A DNA stretch of 64,000 bases. Origin: Alteriqipengyuania halimionae. Lineage in GTDB: Bacteria > Pseudomonadota > Alphaproteobacteria > Sphingomonadales > Sphingomonadaceae. The stretch lies in the NCBI RefSeq assembly GCF_009827575.1, contig NZ_WTYR01000001.1, forward strand, positions 1,612,001-1,676,000. Reading direction: 5' to 3'. The notes under the pieces are model-generated. The model was not told the origin of the DNA. It did not search any database and worked only from the letters and a program-made list of their open reading frames with translations. Positions 48,071 to 58,761 of this stretch are shown one piece after another. A program made the translations under genes and the position numbers. How positions within the stretch are numbered: the first letter of the stretch is position 1; each line of letters begins with the position of its first letter.

Positions 48071-49133
48071 TCCACACGCTTGCGACGCTTATCGCAGCGC
48101 CCCTCGCCCTGCTGATGGCGACGCCCGCCGCCGCGCAACCCGCGGATGGCGAACCGGTGACGATCGGGACCACTTATACGATCCCTGCAACCGCTTTCGA
48201 GGGCGAGCGCCGGATGACCGTTCGCCTGCCCGCGGGCTATGTCGAACAGCCCGAAATGCGCTTTCCCGTGGTCTATGTGATCGACGGGGGCCCGGAGCAG
48301 GACTTCCCGCATATCGCCGGGATCGCGCAGAGCCGCGATTGAACTGGAGCTTCGAGCGTTTCATCCTGGTCGGTATCGAAACCGTCAATCGGCGCGCCGA
48401 AATCTCGCCCGAAGTCTCCGCCGATAAGCTCGAAGCCTATACCGCATCGCTCGGTGCGACACCGGGCGGCGCCGACAATTTCCGCGCCTTCATCGCCGAC
48501 GACGTGAAGCCGTGGGTCGAGGCCAATTTCCGCACCGCTAGCCATGACGCGGTGATGGGGGAATCGCTGGCCGGGCTGTTCATCGTCGAGACGCTGCTCA
48601 CCCAGCCCGACCTGTTCGATGACTGGATCTCCGTGTCACCTTCGCTCTGGTACGACGATATGAAGCTGGCCCGACAGGCGGCCACGATGATGCAGCCGGG
48701 CGATGAACGGGTCTATGTCGCGCTCGCCAATGAAGGCTATCGTCACGAGGAAGGGGTCGAGCGCTTCGTCGATGCGCTGAAGGCCTCCGCTCCGGAAGGG
48801 TGGAAATGGTCATTCGTCCCGCTGGGCGACAGCGAGACCCATGGCACGATCTACCACACCGCCGCGCTCGACGCGTTCCGCATGTTCTACGGCACGGCCG
48901 ACCGCGAATACCGGCCGGGCGGCGACTTGCTGGGCCGCGAAGCGGAGCCGCGCACAGCCGAAGAACAGGCGCTACTCGATACCGAATGCACGGCGCAGAA
49001 CACGATCGCGCTCACGCCCGAAGCCGCGCGCAGCGGGCGTGAGCGGCTGTTCTATCGCTGCCTGAGGCTCGATCTCGGCCCGCGGCCCCGCGACAGCAAC
49101 TGGGTTCCGGGCGGCCCCGAAGCGGAGGACTGA
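48067..49133 (+). pseudogene. Esterase (IroE/Esterase-D-like), interrupted by a frameshift near 48340
   Basis: Two frames make up one alpha/beta hydrolase of the putative-esterase family. The first (48067-48342) starts with GTG, has a signal peptide (LIAAPLALLMATPAAAQP), and reads to FPHIAGIAQSRD before TGA. The second (48339-49133) continues with NWSFERFILVGIETVNRRAEIS, the expected next strand, and carries the nucleophile region GESLAGLFIVETLL. One base is missing or extra around 48335-48341. No internal ribosome site stands out for the second frame (its first codon would be TTG). It may be a real frameshift, a sequencing error, or a recoding event. Confidence 0.75.
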
Positions 49134-49136
49134 TCC

Positions 49137-49427
49137 TCAGACCAGCTTGTCGATCGCCTTGGCCAGCTTCACATCGCGCTGGCTGAGGCCATCGGCATCG
49201 TGCGTCGTCAGCGTGATCTCGACCTTGTTGTAGACATTGAACCATTCGGGGTGGTGATCCTGGCTCTGTGCGAGGATCGCGACCCGGGTCATGAAGCCGA
49301 AGGCATCGACGAAATCGTCGAATTCGAAACCGCATTCGATTGCCTTGCCATCGCCGCGCAGGCTCCAGCCGTCGAGTTCGGCCAGCGCCGCATCGCGTTC
49401 GGCTTGGGTGAGTTGGGATACGGACAT
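49137..49427 (-). CDS. phhB: Pterin-4-alpha-carbinolamine dehydratase (PCD/DCoH family)
   Basis: A 96-residue enzyme that recycles the 4a-hydroxy-pterin after aromatic amino-acid hydroxylation. Catalytic motif: [21 protein letters not shown] with the histidine pair and the later His (TTHD). The length is normal. It is convergent with the split esterase and divergent from ccmA. Proteins of this family without a phenylalanine hydroxylase nearby may have other roles in molybdopterin or folate metabolism. Confidence 0.93.
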   Translation of the reverse strand: MSVSQLTQAERDAALAELDGWSLRGDGKAIECGFEFDDFVDAFGFMTRVAILAQSQDHHPEWFNVYNKVEITLTTHDADGLSQRDVKLAKAIDKLV

Positions 49428-49479
49428 GGGCCACTCCTGTTCTTGTCGCTCGCCCTCCCCTCGCCTAAGCCCCCTCGCG

Positions 49480-50082
49480 ATGCAAGCGCCCCGCCTCAAA
49501 GCCAGCGATCTCGCGTGCCGCCGCGGCGACCGGCTGCTGTTTGCCGGTCTCGACATCGATCTGGCGCCGGGTAACGCACTGCACCTCGCCGGGCCCAACG
49601 GGATCGGCAAGACCAGCCTGTTGCGTCTGCTCGCCGGGCTCGCACGGCCCTATGCCGGCACTGTGGAGCGTGAAGGCGAGGTCGGCTGGATCGACGAACA
49701 CGCCGCGCTCGATCCCGACCTGCCGCTGGGGCAGGCGCTGCGCTTCTGGGAGCGGCTGGACGGCAGCGCTGCGCCCGAGCGCAATGTGCGCGCGATGGGG
49801 GTCGATCACCTCCTCGACGTGCCGGTGCGATTTCTCTCGACCGGCCAGCGCAAACGCGCCGCTTTCGTCCGCCTGCTCAACCGCCATTGTCGCATCTGGC
49901 TGCTCGACGAGCCGCTCAACGGGCTGGATGCCCACGCCGCCGTCACGGTCGAGGGGTTGATCGCCACACATTGCGTGGGCGGTGGCATTTGCGTGATCGC
50001 CTCGCACCAGCCGCTGGCCATCGACGGGATCGGACGGCTGGAGCTGGACGCGCATTCACCCTCTCCGGAGGAAGGCGCATGA
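49480..50082 (+). CDS. ccmA: Heme exporter ATP-binding subunit CcmA
   Basis: ATPase of the CcmABCD system that releases holo-CcmE during cytochrome c maturation. The 200-residue protein has Walker A GPNGIGKT at 38-45, the signature [15 protein letters not shown] and Walker [13 protein letters not shown], with a helical end. The ATG at 49480 starts just before the ABC domain. It overlaps ccmB (ATGA). The other ccm genes are not in this window. Confidence 0.93.
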   Translation: MQAPRLKASDLACRRGDRLLFAGLDIDLAPGNALHLAGPNGIGKTSLLRLLAGLARPYAGTVEREGEVGWIDEHAALDPDLPLGQALRFWERLDGSAAPERNVRAMGVDHLLDVPVRFLSTGQRKRAAFVRLLNRHCRIWLLDEPLNGLDAHAAVTVEGLIATHCVGGGICVIASHQPLAIDGIGRLELDAHSPSPEEGA

Positions 50083-50735
50083 AGGTGTTTTCGGCTTTGC
50101 TGCGCCGCGATCTGGTGGCCATGTTCGGTTCGGGCGCACGCGGTGGGGCCTTCCTGCCATTGCTGTTCTTCCTCGCCGTGGCGACGCTCTATCCGTTTGC
50201 GGTGGGGAGCGATGCGCAATTGCTCGCGCGGACCGGCGGCGGCGTGCTTTGGGTAGCCGCGCTGCTTGCCGCGCTGTTGCCGATCGAGCGGCTGGTGCGC
50301 CCCGATCTCGATCTCGGCCTGTTCGACCAATTGGCCCTGCGCGGTGTGGCCGAGGAAGCGAGCATTGCGGCGCGGATCATCGCTCACTGGCTCAGCTTCG
50401 GCCCACCGCTGATGCTCGCCGCGTTACCGGGTGCGGCGCTGATGGGGCTATCGGGTGAAACGCTGCTCGCGCTCGAGCTTGGCCTGCTCATCGGCACGCC
50501 CGGACTGGCGGCGCTCGGTACCTTGGTTTCCGCGCTCACCGCCGCCCTGCGATCGGGCGCGGCGCTGGGCGGATTGCTGGCGATCCCGCTGGCGATCCCG
50601 CTACTGATTTTCGGCGCGGGCAGTCTCGACGGCAATGGCGACGGCGCCCTTGCGCTGACCGGCGCGGCAAGTCTTGTCCTGCTGGCCCTCGCCCCCTTCG
50701 CCTCGGGCGCGGCGATCAGGGCCGCTCGAGAGTGA
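50079..50735 (+). CDS. ccmB: Heme exporter membrane subunit CcmB
   Basis: A 218-residue membrane partner of CcmA with six helices. Family blocks: LLRRDLVAMF at the N terminus, LFDQLALRGV near 82 and the glycine-rich region PGLAALGTLVSALTAALR. The ATG overlaps the ccmA stop. No ccmC or ccmD follows; the next gene is convergent map. Confidence 0.92.
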   Translation: MKVFSALLRRDLVAMFGSGARGGAFLPLLFFLAVATLYPFAVGSDAQLLARTGGGVLWVAALLAALLPIERLVRPDLDLGLFDQLALRGVAEEASIAARIIAHWLSFGPPLMLAALPGAALMGLSGETLLALELGLLIGTPGLAALGTLVSALTAALRSGAALGGLLAIPLAIPLLIFGAGSLDGNGDGALALTGAASLVLLALAPFASGAAIRAARE

Positions 50736-50747
50736 AACGGGGCGCAG

Positions 50748-50765
50748 TCCCAGCGAAAGCTGGGA
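50748..50765. repeat. Short REP-like hairpin
   Basis: TCCCAGC-GAAA-GCTGGGA, a perfect 7-bp stem with a GAAA tetraloop, followed by TGACG. It lies between convergent ccmB and map and may stop transcription from either side. Sequences of this type occur as interspersed repeats in many proteobacterial genomes. Confidence 0.6.
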
Positions 50766-50772
50766 TGACGCG

Positions 50773-51600
50773 CTAGAGGCAGGCGGGGTTATGCCGCCCG
50801 GTCGGGCTTTCGGTGAAGATCTCCACCCCGTCCTCGGTGATTCCGATCGAGTGTTCGAACTGGGCCGAAAGCTGTCGGTCGCGGGTGACGGCGGTCCAGC
50901 CGTCTTCAAGGATCTTGCCCGCCGGTTTGCCGGCATTGATCATCGGCTCGATGGTGAAGAACATGCCCGGCTTCAATTCCGGCCCGGTGCCCGCGCGCGC
51001 GGCGTGGATCACTTCGGGGGCATCGTGGAACAGACGGCCGACGCCATGACCGCAGAATTCGCGGACCACGCCATAGCGACGCCCTTCGGCATGCTTCTGG
51101 ATCGCGGCCCCGATATCGCCGAGGCGTGCCCCGGGCTTCACCGCTTCGATGCCGAGCATCAGGCATTCATAGGTCGTCTCGACCAGCCGCTTGGCCTTCA
51201 GCGGGACCTCGCCGACATAATACATCCGGCTCGTATCGCCGTGCCAGCCATCGAGCTGCGGGGTCACGTCGATATTGAGGATGTCGCCTTCCTTCAGCAC
51301 CTTGTCGCCCGGAATCCCGTGACAGATCACGTGGTTAAGCGAGATGCAGGAGCTGTGCGTATAGCCGCGATAGCCGAGCGTGGCGGGCACGCTGCCGCCA
51401 TCGAGCATCATCTGGCGAATGATGTCGTCGAGCTCTCCGGTAGTGACCCCGGGGCGGACATGATCGTACATCGCGTCGAGGATTTCGGCGGCCAGGCGCC
51501 CGGCCTTGCGCATGCCTTCGAAGCCGGCGGGGCCGTGCAGTTTGATCGTGCCGTCGCGGATTAGCGGTTCGTCGCCGGTAATGGTTTCATAGCGTGTCAT
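50773..51600 (-). CDS. map: Methionine aminopeptidase, type I
   Basis: Removes the initiator methionine from nascent proteins. The 275-residue enzyme has the metal ligands in NIDVTPQLDGWHGDTSRMYYVG (Asp and Asp), FCGHGVGRLFHDAPEV (His), FFTIEPMIN (Glu) and SAQFEHSIGIT (Glu). The N-terminal extension of about 20 residues is short, without the zinc-finger region of eukaryotic forms. It is monocistronic. Confidence 0.96.
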   Translation of the reverse strand: MTRYETITGDEPLIRDGTIKLHGPAGFEGMRKAGRLAAEILDAMYDHVRPGVTTGELDDIIRQMMLDGGSVPATLGYRGYTHSSCISLNHVICHGIPGDKVLKEGDILNIDVTPQLDGWHGDTSRMYYVGEVPLKAKRLVETTYECLMLGIEAVKPGARLGDIGAAIQKHAEGRRYGVVREFCGHGVGRLFHDAPEVIHAARAGTGPELKPGMFFTIEPMINAGKPAGKILEDGWTAVTRDRQLSAQFEHSIGITEDGVEIFTESPTGRHNPACL

Positions 51601-51644
51601 GCCCCGCGATATAGGCGCGAGACCGGCGAAACGCCAGCCGTGTG

Positions 51645-52511
51645 CTAGTCCTCTGCCTTGCTCCCGGCGTCCTTTTTCGGCGCGTGGATCGCAAAGGCCT
51701 CGCGATAATCGGGCTTCACCGCCGCGAGCAACGCCTTAGTCACCGGCAGTTCGATTTGATACGAGCCCTCGACATAAGGACCGGCAGCGTAAGGCGGCAC
51801 GTCGAGACGGAGGCGATCGAACGCCTTGCCGTTCGAACTCAGCGGGACGATCACGGCTTCGGCTACCGGATCGATGCAATCCTCGAACAGGGCATCGCTT
51901 TCGCGATCGATCGGCTCTCCGCGCTTTTCCTCGCGCTGCTCGTCGAGCAGGTCGCAAAAGCGGGTGCGGATCGCCATGTTCAGCGCTTTGGAAGAGGTAA
52001 ACAGTTCGACCGGCTGAAACGCCTTTTTCGCGCCGTCGCTCCAGACGAGCGATTTGTACCCGGTATTGGGATGTGCGCCGCCGTAATAGGTGAATTCCTC
52101 CGCCTCTAGGCTCAGCCAGCCCGCAGGCCTGGCGGCAATGCGCCATTCGGTTTCCGAGGTATGCGGGCGGAAGGGATAGCCGTTCTTGTCCGAATCCGCT
52201 TTCGCCTTGCGCGCCTGCTGGATCAAGGTCGTGCGCCCCTGCTCTAGCTGGCGATCGAGCACCATGCGCAGACCCTGTCGCGCGCCGACCTCGCCGGGAT
52301 AAGAATAGCTGAAGATGTAGAGCTCGGTTTCGAGCGAGACGGTGCGCGCGCCGTCGCTGCTGTCATCCTCGGCCTGGGACACGCCGTCGCCGCCCGCCTT
52401 TACCGTCTTCGCACGCTCGACCGCGTCGGGCTGAACATCGCCCTCGCGACGCTCGCCGGAACATGCCGACAAGGCAAACGTAACCCAAACGAGCGCAAAA
52501 AGGCGTATAAT
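51645..52511 (-). CDS. Lipoprotein with PdaC/DUF3298-like domain, apparent AUU start
   Basis: A lipoprotein of about 288 residues. The mature part has LYIFSYSYPGEVGAR and the EFTYYGGAHPNTGYKS block of the DUF4163 (PdaC) family, then a DUF3298/RsiV-like second half (VPPYAAGPYVEGSYQIELP), domains found in peptidoglycan deacetylases and lysozyme-sensing anti-sigma factors. No start codon of the ATG/GTG/TTG type precedes the signal peptide: the lipobox LSAC is directly behind the first in-frame TTG (52472). Upstream in frame comes IRLFALVWVTFALSAC, preceded by ATT at 52511 and AAGGAG at 52526-52521, so ATT is the likely start. Confidence 0.72.
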   Translation of the reverse strand: MIRLFALVWVTFALSACSGERREGDVQPDAVERAKTVKAGGDGVSQAEDDSSDGARTVSLETELYIFSYSYPGEVGARQGLRMVLDRQLEQGRTTLIQQARKAKADSDKNGYPFRPHTSETEWRIAARPAGWLSLEAEEFTYYGGAHPNTGYKSLVWSDGAKKAFQPVELFTSSKALNMAIRTRFCDLLDEQREEKRGEPIDRESDALFEDCIDPVAEAVIVPLSSNGKAFDRLRLDVPPYAAGPYVEGSYQIELPVTKALLAAVKPDYREAFAIHAPKKDAGSKAED

Positions 52512-52559
52512 GGGGATGATCTCCTTGCAGAAACCGCGGCGAAGCGGTCAGGAACAATT

Positions 52560-53960
<1,401 letters not shown>

Positions 53961-54018
53961 CTTGCGGCGAAATGCGCTTGGCTTTAGGGGCGGCAGAACA
54001 GCGGGGCGGAAAAGACCT

Positions 54019-54369
54019 TTGGAAGACATAGTCAGCGGAAAATTCGGTTTGAAAGGGCCCGTCAAATGGCCCGACCATACCCGCGCGCCCATCCGCGGCG
54101 ACCTGGCGCATATCGCGCTGGCAGGGCGCTATCTCGTGCCGCATTACGCCGTTCCCCAGCCGCGCCCCGTGGTCAAGGCGACCACCCTTTGCGTCGGGGC
54201 GGACAAGCCGGAAGACAATCGCGGACAACTTGCCGAAGGCACGATTTTCGACTGCCTCGATATCGCCGGCGAATGGGCCTGGGGCATCCAGCACAGCGAT
54301 GCCGAAGACGGATTGGGTGGCCTGGTCGGTTGGGTCCGGCTCGAAGATCTCGGCGCGCCTGACCAATGA
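54019..54369 (+). CDS. Small SH3-like domain protein, function unknown
   Basis: A protein of about 116 residues. The region RGDLAHIALAGRYLVPHYAVP and the C-terminal WAWGIQHSDAEDGLGGLVGWVRLEDL have the strand pattern of a bacterial SH3-type (SH3b) fold. There is no signal peptide. The start is unclear: TTG 54019 (LEDIVSGKFGLKGPV) is preferred; a TTG at 53962 would begin only 1 nt after the aminopeptidase stop. It lies between the aminopeptidase and argC and is probably co-transcribed with them. Confidence 0.65.
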   Translation: MEDIVSGKFGLKGPVKWPDHTRAPIRGDLAHIALAGRYLVPHYAVPQPRPVVKATTLCVGADKPEDNRGQLAEGTIFDCLDIAGEWAWGIQHSDAEDGLGGLVGWVRLEDLGAPDQ

Positions 54370-54391
54370 GCGTACAAATGAGTTTCCCGGC

Positions 54392-55318
54392 GTGATCGAA
54401 GTATTCGTCGATGGTGCCGCCGGGACGACCGGGCTCGAAATCGTCCAGCGTCTCGAGGCGCACCCCGAATTCGTGCCCGTCCAGCTCGACGAAGAGCGCC
54501 GCAAGGATCGCGAGGCACGGCGCGAAGCGCTCAACGCTGCCGAATTCGCCGTCCTCTGCCTGCCCGACGTGGCCGCCAAGGATGCCATCGCCCTGATCGA
54601 CGACGACGCGAAAGTGCGCATCGTCGATGCCTCGTCCGCGCACCGCACCGCCACTGGCTGGACCTACGGCTTCCCCGAAATCGGCTTCCGCGATGCCATC
54701 CGCGAGGCAAGGCTGGTCAGCAATCCGGGCTGCTACCCGACCGGGTTCCTCGCCGGGCTCGCACCGTTGGTGAAAGCCGGAATGCTACCCGCAGACTGGC
54801 CGTATGGCGTCCACGCGGTCAGCGGCTATTCGGGCGGCGGCAAGACACTGGTCGAACGGTTCGAAGACGACGACTGCACCGTGGCGTGGCGCGGCTATGC
54901 AACTTCGCTCGAACACAAACACCTGCCCGAAATGCGCCAGCATGCCGGGCTGGCGCATGCGCCGATCTTTTCGCCCGCCGTCGTGCCCGCCTTCCGCGGC
55001 ATGGTGGTGGAAGTCCCGCTGCCGCTCGATGCGATGACGGGGACGAGCTCTGTTACCGAGATGCGAAAGCTGTTGGCCGAAACCTATCGCGACAGCCGCG
55101 TGATCCGCTTCCTAGACAGCGTACCCGACGAAATTATTGTCGAACGCGACACGGCGAGCTGGGATGGCCTGGTGCTCCGCCTGCTTTCCTCCGACGATGA
55201 TCGACGGGCCAAGCTGGTGGCGACGCTCGACAATCTCGGCAAGGGCGCAAGCGGCGCCGCAGTCCAGAACCTCAATCTGATGGCGGGCATTGCCGAAGAA
55301 ACGGGCCTCAAGGTCTGA
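54392..55318 (+). CDS. argC: N-acetyl-gamma-glutamyl-phosphate reductase, type 2
   Basis: Third step of arginine synthesis: reduces N-acetylglutamyl phosphate to the semialdehyde with NADPH. The 308-residue length and the opening EVFVDGAAGTTGLEIVQRL identify the short type 2 ArgC. The catalytic cysteine is in VSNPGCYPTGFLAGLAPL, and KHLPEM holds a conserved histidine. The start is GTG at 54392, which gives the typical N terminus; it starts 22 nt after the SH3-like gene. No other arg genes lie nearby. Confidence 0.94.
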   Translation: MIEVFVDGAAGTTGLEIVQRLEAHPEFVPVQLDEERRKDREARREALNAAEFAVLCLPDVAAKDAIALIDDDAKVRIVDASSAHRTATGWTYGFPEIGFRDAIREARLVSNPGCYPTGFLAGLAPLVKAGMLPADWPYGVHAVSGYSGGGKTLVERFEDDDCTVAWRGYATSLEHKHLPEMRQHAGLAHAPIFSPAVVPAFRGMVVEVPLPLDAMTGTSSVTEMRKLLAETYRDSRVIRFLDSVPDEIIVERDTASWDGLVLRLLSSDDDRRAKLVATLDNLGKGASGAAVQNLNLMAGIAEETGLKV

Positions 55319-55322
55319 AGCC

Positions 55323-55356
55323 TGCCGCAAACCGTGCATTATTTGCCGCAGTGCAC
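55323..55356 (+). promoter_or_regulatory. Direct and inverted repeats upstream of glnB
   Basis: TGCCGCA occurs at 55323-55329 and 55344-55350, 21 bp apart, and GTGCA (55334-55338) mirrors TGCAC (55352-55356). It lies 120-155 nt before glnB. The half-sites do not have the arrangement of the NtrC consensus (TGCAC...GTGCA), so the regulator is open. Confidence 0.3.
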
Positions 55357-55411
55357 AATAGACCCCTTTCGCGTCGCGCAACGATCCACTAGCGTAACCC
55401 GCCATGGTTGA

Positions 55412-55816
<405 letters not shown>

Positions 55817-55820
55817 AATA

Positions 55821-55953
55821 CTCCCCTCCCGCCTGCGGGAGGGGCAGCGAGACTTGGGCTTGCACAGCAAGTCCTGGTCGCAGCGGGATGGGCCGCCACC
55901 CGAACCGCCGCGACAAAGCCCACACCCAGCCCTTCCCGCAGGCGGGAGGGGAG
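55821..55953 (-). repeat. Intergenic palindromic repeat element, copy 2
   Basis: A ~133-bp element in the glnB-glnA spacer. Its ends are CTCCCCTCCCGC / CTGCGGGAGGGG (55821-55844) and CCTTCCCGCA / GGCGGGAGGGGAG (55931-55953). Its reverse complement aligns along its length with 47106-47233, including shared internal blocks such as CAAGTCTCGCTGCCCC and CCCGCTGCGAC. So these are two members of one repeat family in opposite orientation. Confidence 0.75.
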
Positions 55954-55971
55954 CAAGAAGGAAAGACACCC

Positions 55972-57381
55972 ATGGCCAGCGCAAAAGACATTCTGAAACA
56001 GATCAAGGACGAGGAAATCGAATGGGTCGACCTTCGATTCACCGATCCCAAGGGCAAGTGGCAGCACCTCTCCATGGTCGCCGGCGCGCTGGACGAGGAC
56101 ATGCTCGAAGACGGTCTCATGTTCGACGGATCGTCGATCGCCGGTTGGAAGGCGATCAATGAAAGCGACATGATCCTGCGCCCCGATCTCGACAGCGTCT
56201 ATGTCGATCCGTTTAGCGCCACGCCGATGCTGATCGCATTCTGCGACATCGTCGAGCCGAGCACCGGGGAACTCTACGGCCGCGATCCGCGTTCGACCGC
56301 GAAGCGGGCCGAAGCCTATCTCAAATCGACCGGCATCGGTGACACGATCTATGTCGGCCCCGAAGCCGAATTCTTCATGTTCGACGATGTCCGTTTCGAA
56401 GACGGCTATGCCGCCTCGGGTTACCGCCTCGACGATATCGAACTGCCGACCAATAGCGGCAAGGAATACGAGATGGGCAACATGGCCCACCGTCCGCGCG
56501 CCAAGGGCGGCTATTTCCCGGTCGCGCCGGTCGACAGCGCCGGAGATATCCGCGCCGAGATGGTCTCTACCATGATGGAAATGGGCCTCGACTGCGACAA
56601 GCACCACCACGAAGTGGCCGCTGCGCAGCACGAGCTCGGCCTGACGTTCTCCGAACTGACGACCTGCGCCGACCAGATGCAGATCTACAAATACGTCGTG
56701 CACCAGGTCGCCCATGCCTATGGCAAGACCGCGACCTTCATGCCCAAGCCGATCAAGGACGATAACGGCTCGGGCATGCACACCCACATGTCGATCTGGA
56801 AGGACGGCAAGCCGCTGTTCGCGGGCAATGAATATGCCGGCCTCTCGGACACCTGCCTCTATTACATCGGCGGCGTCATCAAGCACGCCAAGGCGCTCAA
56901 CGCGTTCACCAACCCGACGACCAACAGCTACAAGCGCCTCGTCCCGGGCTTCGAAGCACCGGTGCTGCTCGCCTATTCGGCGCGCAACCGTTCGGCCTCG
57001 TGTCGCATCCCCTATGGTGCGGGCGAAAAGGCCAAGCGTGTGGAATTCCGCTTCCCCGATGCGATGGCCAATCCCTACCTCGCCTATTCGGCGCTGCTGA
57101 TGGCCGGCCTCGACGGGATCCGGAACAAGATCCACCCGGGCGAAGCGATGGACAAGAACCTCTACGATCTGCCGCCCGCCGAACTGGCCGACGTGCCGAC
57201 CGTGTGCGGCAGTTTGCGCGAAGCGCTCGAAGCGCTCGAGGCAGACAACGACTTCCTCACCGAAGGCGGCGTGTTCACCAAGGAACAGATCGAAGCCTAT
57301 ACCGAGCTCAAATGGGACGAGGTGCTGCGCCTCGAAACCACGCCGAGCGCGGTCGAATTCGACATGTACTACAGCGCCTGA
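55972..57381 (+). CDS. glnA: Glutamine synthetase, type I
   Basis: ATP-dependent ammonium assimilation to glutamine. The 469-residue protein has the N-terminal signature [11 protein letters not shown], the metal and glutamate sites (VGPEAEFF), the ATP region [21 protein letters not shown], and the adenylylation tyrosine in [10 protein letters not shown] near 399, so it is of the adenylylation-controlled GSI-beta type. Start at 55972 ([12 protein letters not shown]) is the usual N terminus. A terminator follows at 57407-57445. Confidence 0.98.
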   Translation: MASAKDILKQIKDEEIEWVDLRFTDPKGKWQHLSMVAGALDEDMLEDGLMFDGSSIAGWKAINESDMILRPDLDSVYVDPFSATPMLIAFCDIVEPSTGELYGRDPRSTAKRAEAYLKSTGIGDTIYVGPEAEFFMFDDVRFEDGYAASGYRLDDIELPTNSGKEYEMGNMAHRPRAKGGYFPVAPVDSAGDIRAEMVSTMMEMGLDCDKHHHEVAAAQHELGLTFSELTTCADQMQIYKYVVHQVAHAYGKTATFMPKPIKDDNGSGMHTHMSIWKDGKPLFAGNEYAGLSDTCLYYIGGVIKHAKALNAFTNPTTNSYKRLVPGFEAPVLLAYSARNRSASCRIPYGAGEKAKRVEFRFPDAMANPYLAYSALLMAGLDGIRNKIHPGEAMDKNLYDLPPAELADVPTVCGSLREALEALEADNDFLTEGGVFTKEQIEAYTELKWDEVLRLETTPSAVEFDMYYSA

Positions 57382-57406
57382 TCCAGACGCATACCGACCA
57401 CCGAGC

Positions 57407-57445
57407 GAGGGGCGCGGGTTACCTACCTGCGCCCCTCATCTTTTT
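57407..57445 (+). terminator. Rho-independent terminator of glnA
   Basis: A perfect 9-bp stem GAGGGGCGC (57407-57415) / GCGCCCCTC (57429-57437) followed by ATCTTTTT. It lies 26 nt after the glnA stop. Confidence 0.92.
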
Positions 57446-57485
57446 GGCCCGGGGTCCATCCGCCGTGATCGTGCGTTAGCTTCGC

Positions 57486-58754
57486 ATGGACGGTCCTTTC
57501 TTCGGCATTGCCGGTTATCACATCCTCCTGCTCGGTTGCGGGCTGGCGATCGTCGCCGCCTATTGGCTGCCGCGCTATTTCTCCGGTAGAGAGCCTGCCG
57601 CATCGGGCCTGCTGATCCTCGGCGGGCTGCTCGTATTCGGCCTGATGCCGGGCGTCCCGGAAGCCTTTAACCCGATCGAACGGCCGAAGTTCTGGGAAGT
57701 GGCGAGCGAATTTGCCGTCATCGTCGCGCTGTTCGGCACCGGCATTCGCATCGACCGGATCACTGGCGGCGGGGTGTGGGGCCCGACCGTACGCCTGCTC
57801 GCCATCGCCATGCCGCTCAGCATGCTCGGCGTGGTATTCGTCGGCACGCTGGCCGGGCTGACCATTGCGGGCGCCGTCCTTCTCGCCGCCGTGCTTGCTC
57901 CCACAGACCCGGTGCTTGCCGCCGACGTCCAGGTCGGCCCGCCACTCGAAGGCGGCGAACATCCGGTACGCCTCGCGCTCACCACCGAGGCCGGCCTCAA
58001 TGACGGGCTCGCCTTCCCCTTCGTCTATCTCGCGATCTTCCTCGTCGCCGCGCAAGGCGGCGTGGGCGACTGGATCGGCGAATGGCTGATGCTCTATGTC
58101 GGCTACAAGATCGCCGTGGGCGTGCTTGCGGGGATCGCGGCGGGCTGGCTGCTCGGCAAGATCCTGTTCGCGCTGCCGCGCGGCAACCCTCTGGCCAAGA
58201 CCGGCACCGGCGTGATCTCGCTGGCTGGCGTGCTGATGACCTATGGCGCGACCGAACTGATCGAGGGCTATGGCTTCATCGCCGCTTTCGTGATGGGACT
58301 GGTCCTGCGCCGCGCCGAAAGTGATCACGAATATCACGGCCGTTTGCACAGCTTCTCCGAAGCCCTCGAACACGCGGTCACCGCAATCCTGCTGGTGTTC
58401 CTCGGCGGCGCGATCCCGGCCCTATGGCCCTATCTCGACTGGTCGCATGCCGCGATGGGGCTGGCGCTGATCTTCATCATCCGCCCAGCCGGCGGAATGC
58501 TCTCGCTGATCGGAACGAAACTGTCGATCAAACAACGCGGGGTGGTCGCCTTCTATGGCGTGCGCGGGATCGGTTCGATTTACTACCTCGCCTATGCCGG
58601 TGCGCAGCTCGACTTGGTCGACGAAGGCCCGTTATGGGCGACCGTGGTGTTCACGATCCTTGTCTCCGCCCTCGTCCACGGCCTCAGCGCCGGCAGCGTG
58701 GTCTGGGCCGCGACCCATGACGAGGATTCGGAAATCGAGCCGGAGAAGGGCTAA
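57486..58754 (+). CDS. Cation:proton antiporter (CPA1/NhaP type)
   Basis: Exchanges Na+ or K+ for protons. The 422-residue protein has about twelve membrane segments. The CPA1 signature of discontinuous helices is seen as AAVLAPTDPVLAADVQVG (about 136-153) followed by TTEAGLNDGLAFPFVYLAI, where the Asp pair ND lies in the ion site. There is no long C-terminal cytoplasmic domain. It is monocistronic after the glnA terminator. Confidence 0.9.
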   Translation: MDGPFFGIAGYHILLLGCGLAIVAAYWLPRYFSGREPAASGLLILGGLLVFGLMPGVPEAFNPIERPKFWEVASEFAVIVALFGTGIRIDRITGGGVWGPTVRLLAIAMPLSMLGVVFVGTLAGLTIAGAVLLAAVLAPTDPVLAADVQVGPPLEGGEHPVRLALTTEAGLNDGLAFPFVYLAIFLVAAQGGVGDWIGEWLMLYVGYKIAVGVLAGIAAGWLLGKILFALPRGNPLAKTGTGVISLAGVLMTYGATELIEGYGFIAAFVMGLVLRRAESDHEYHGRLHSFSEALEHAVTAILLVFLGGAIPALWPYLDWSHAAMGLALIFIIRPAGGMLSLIGTKLSIKQRGVVAFYGVRGIGSIYYLAYAGAQLDLVDEGPLWATVVFTILVSALVHGLSAGSVVWAATHDEDSEIEPEKG

Positions 58755-58761
58755 CGCGCCC

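Noticed and set aside
55323-55356. NtrC binding site and sigma-54 promoter before glnB
   Set aside because: The half-sites are in the inverse order of the NtrC consensus, and no TGGCAC-N5-TTGCA element was found.
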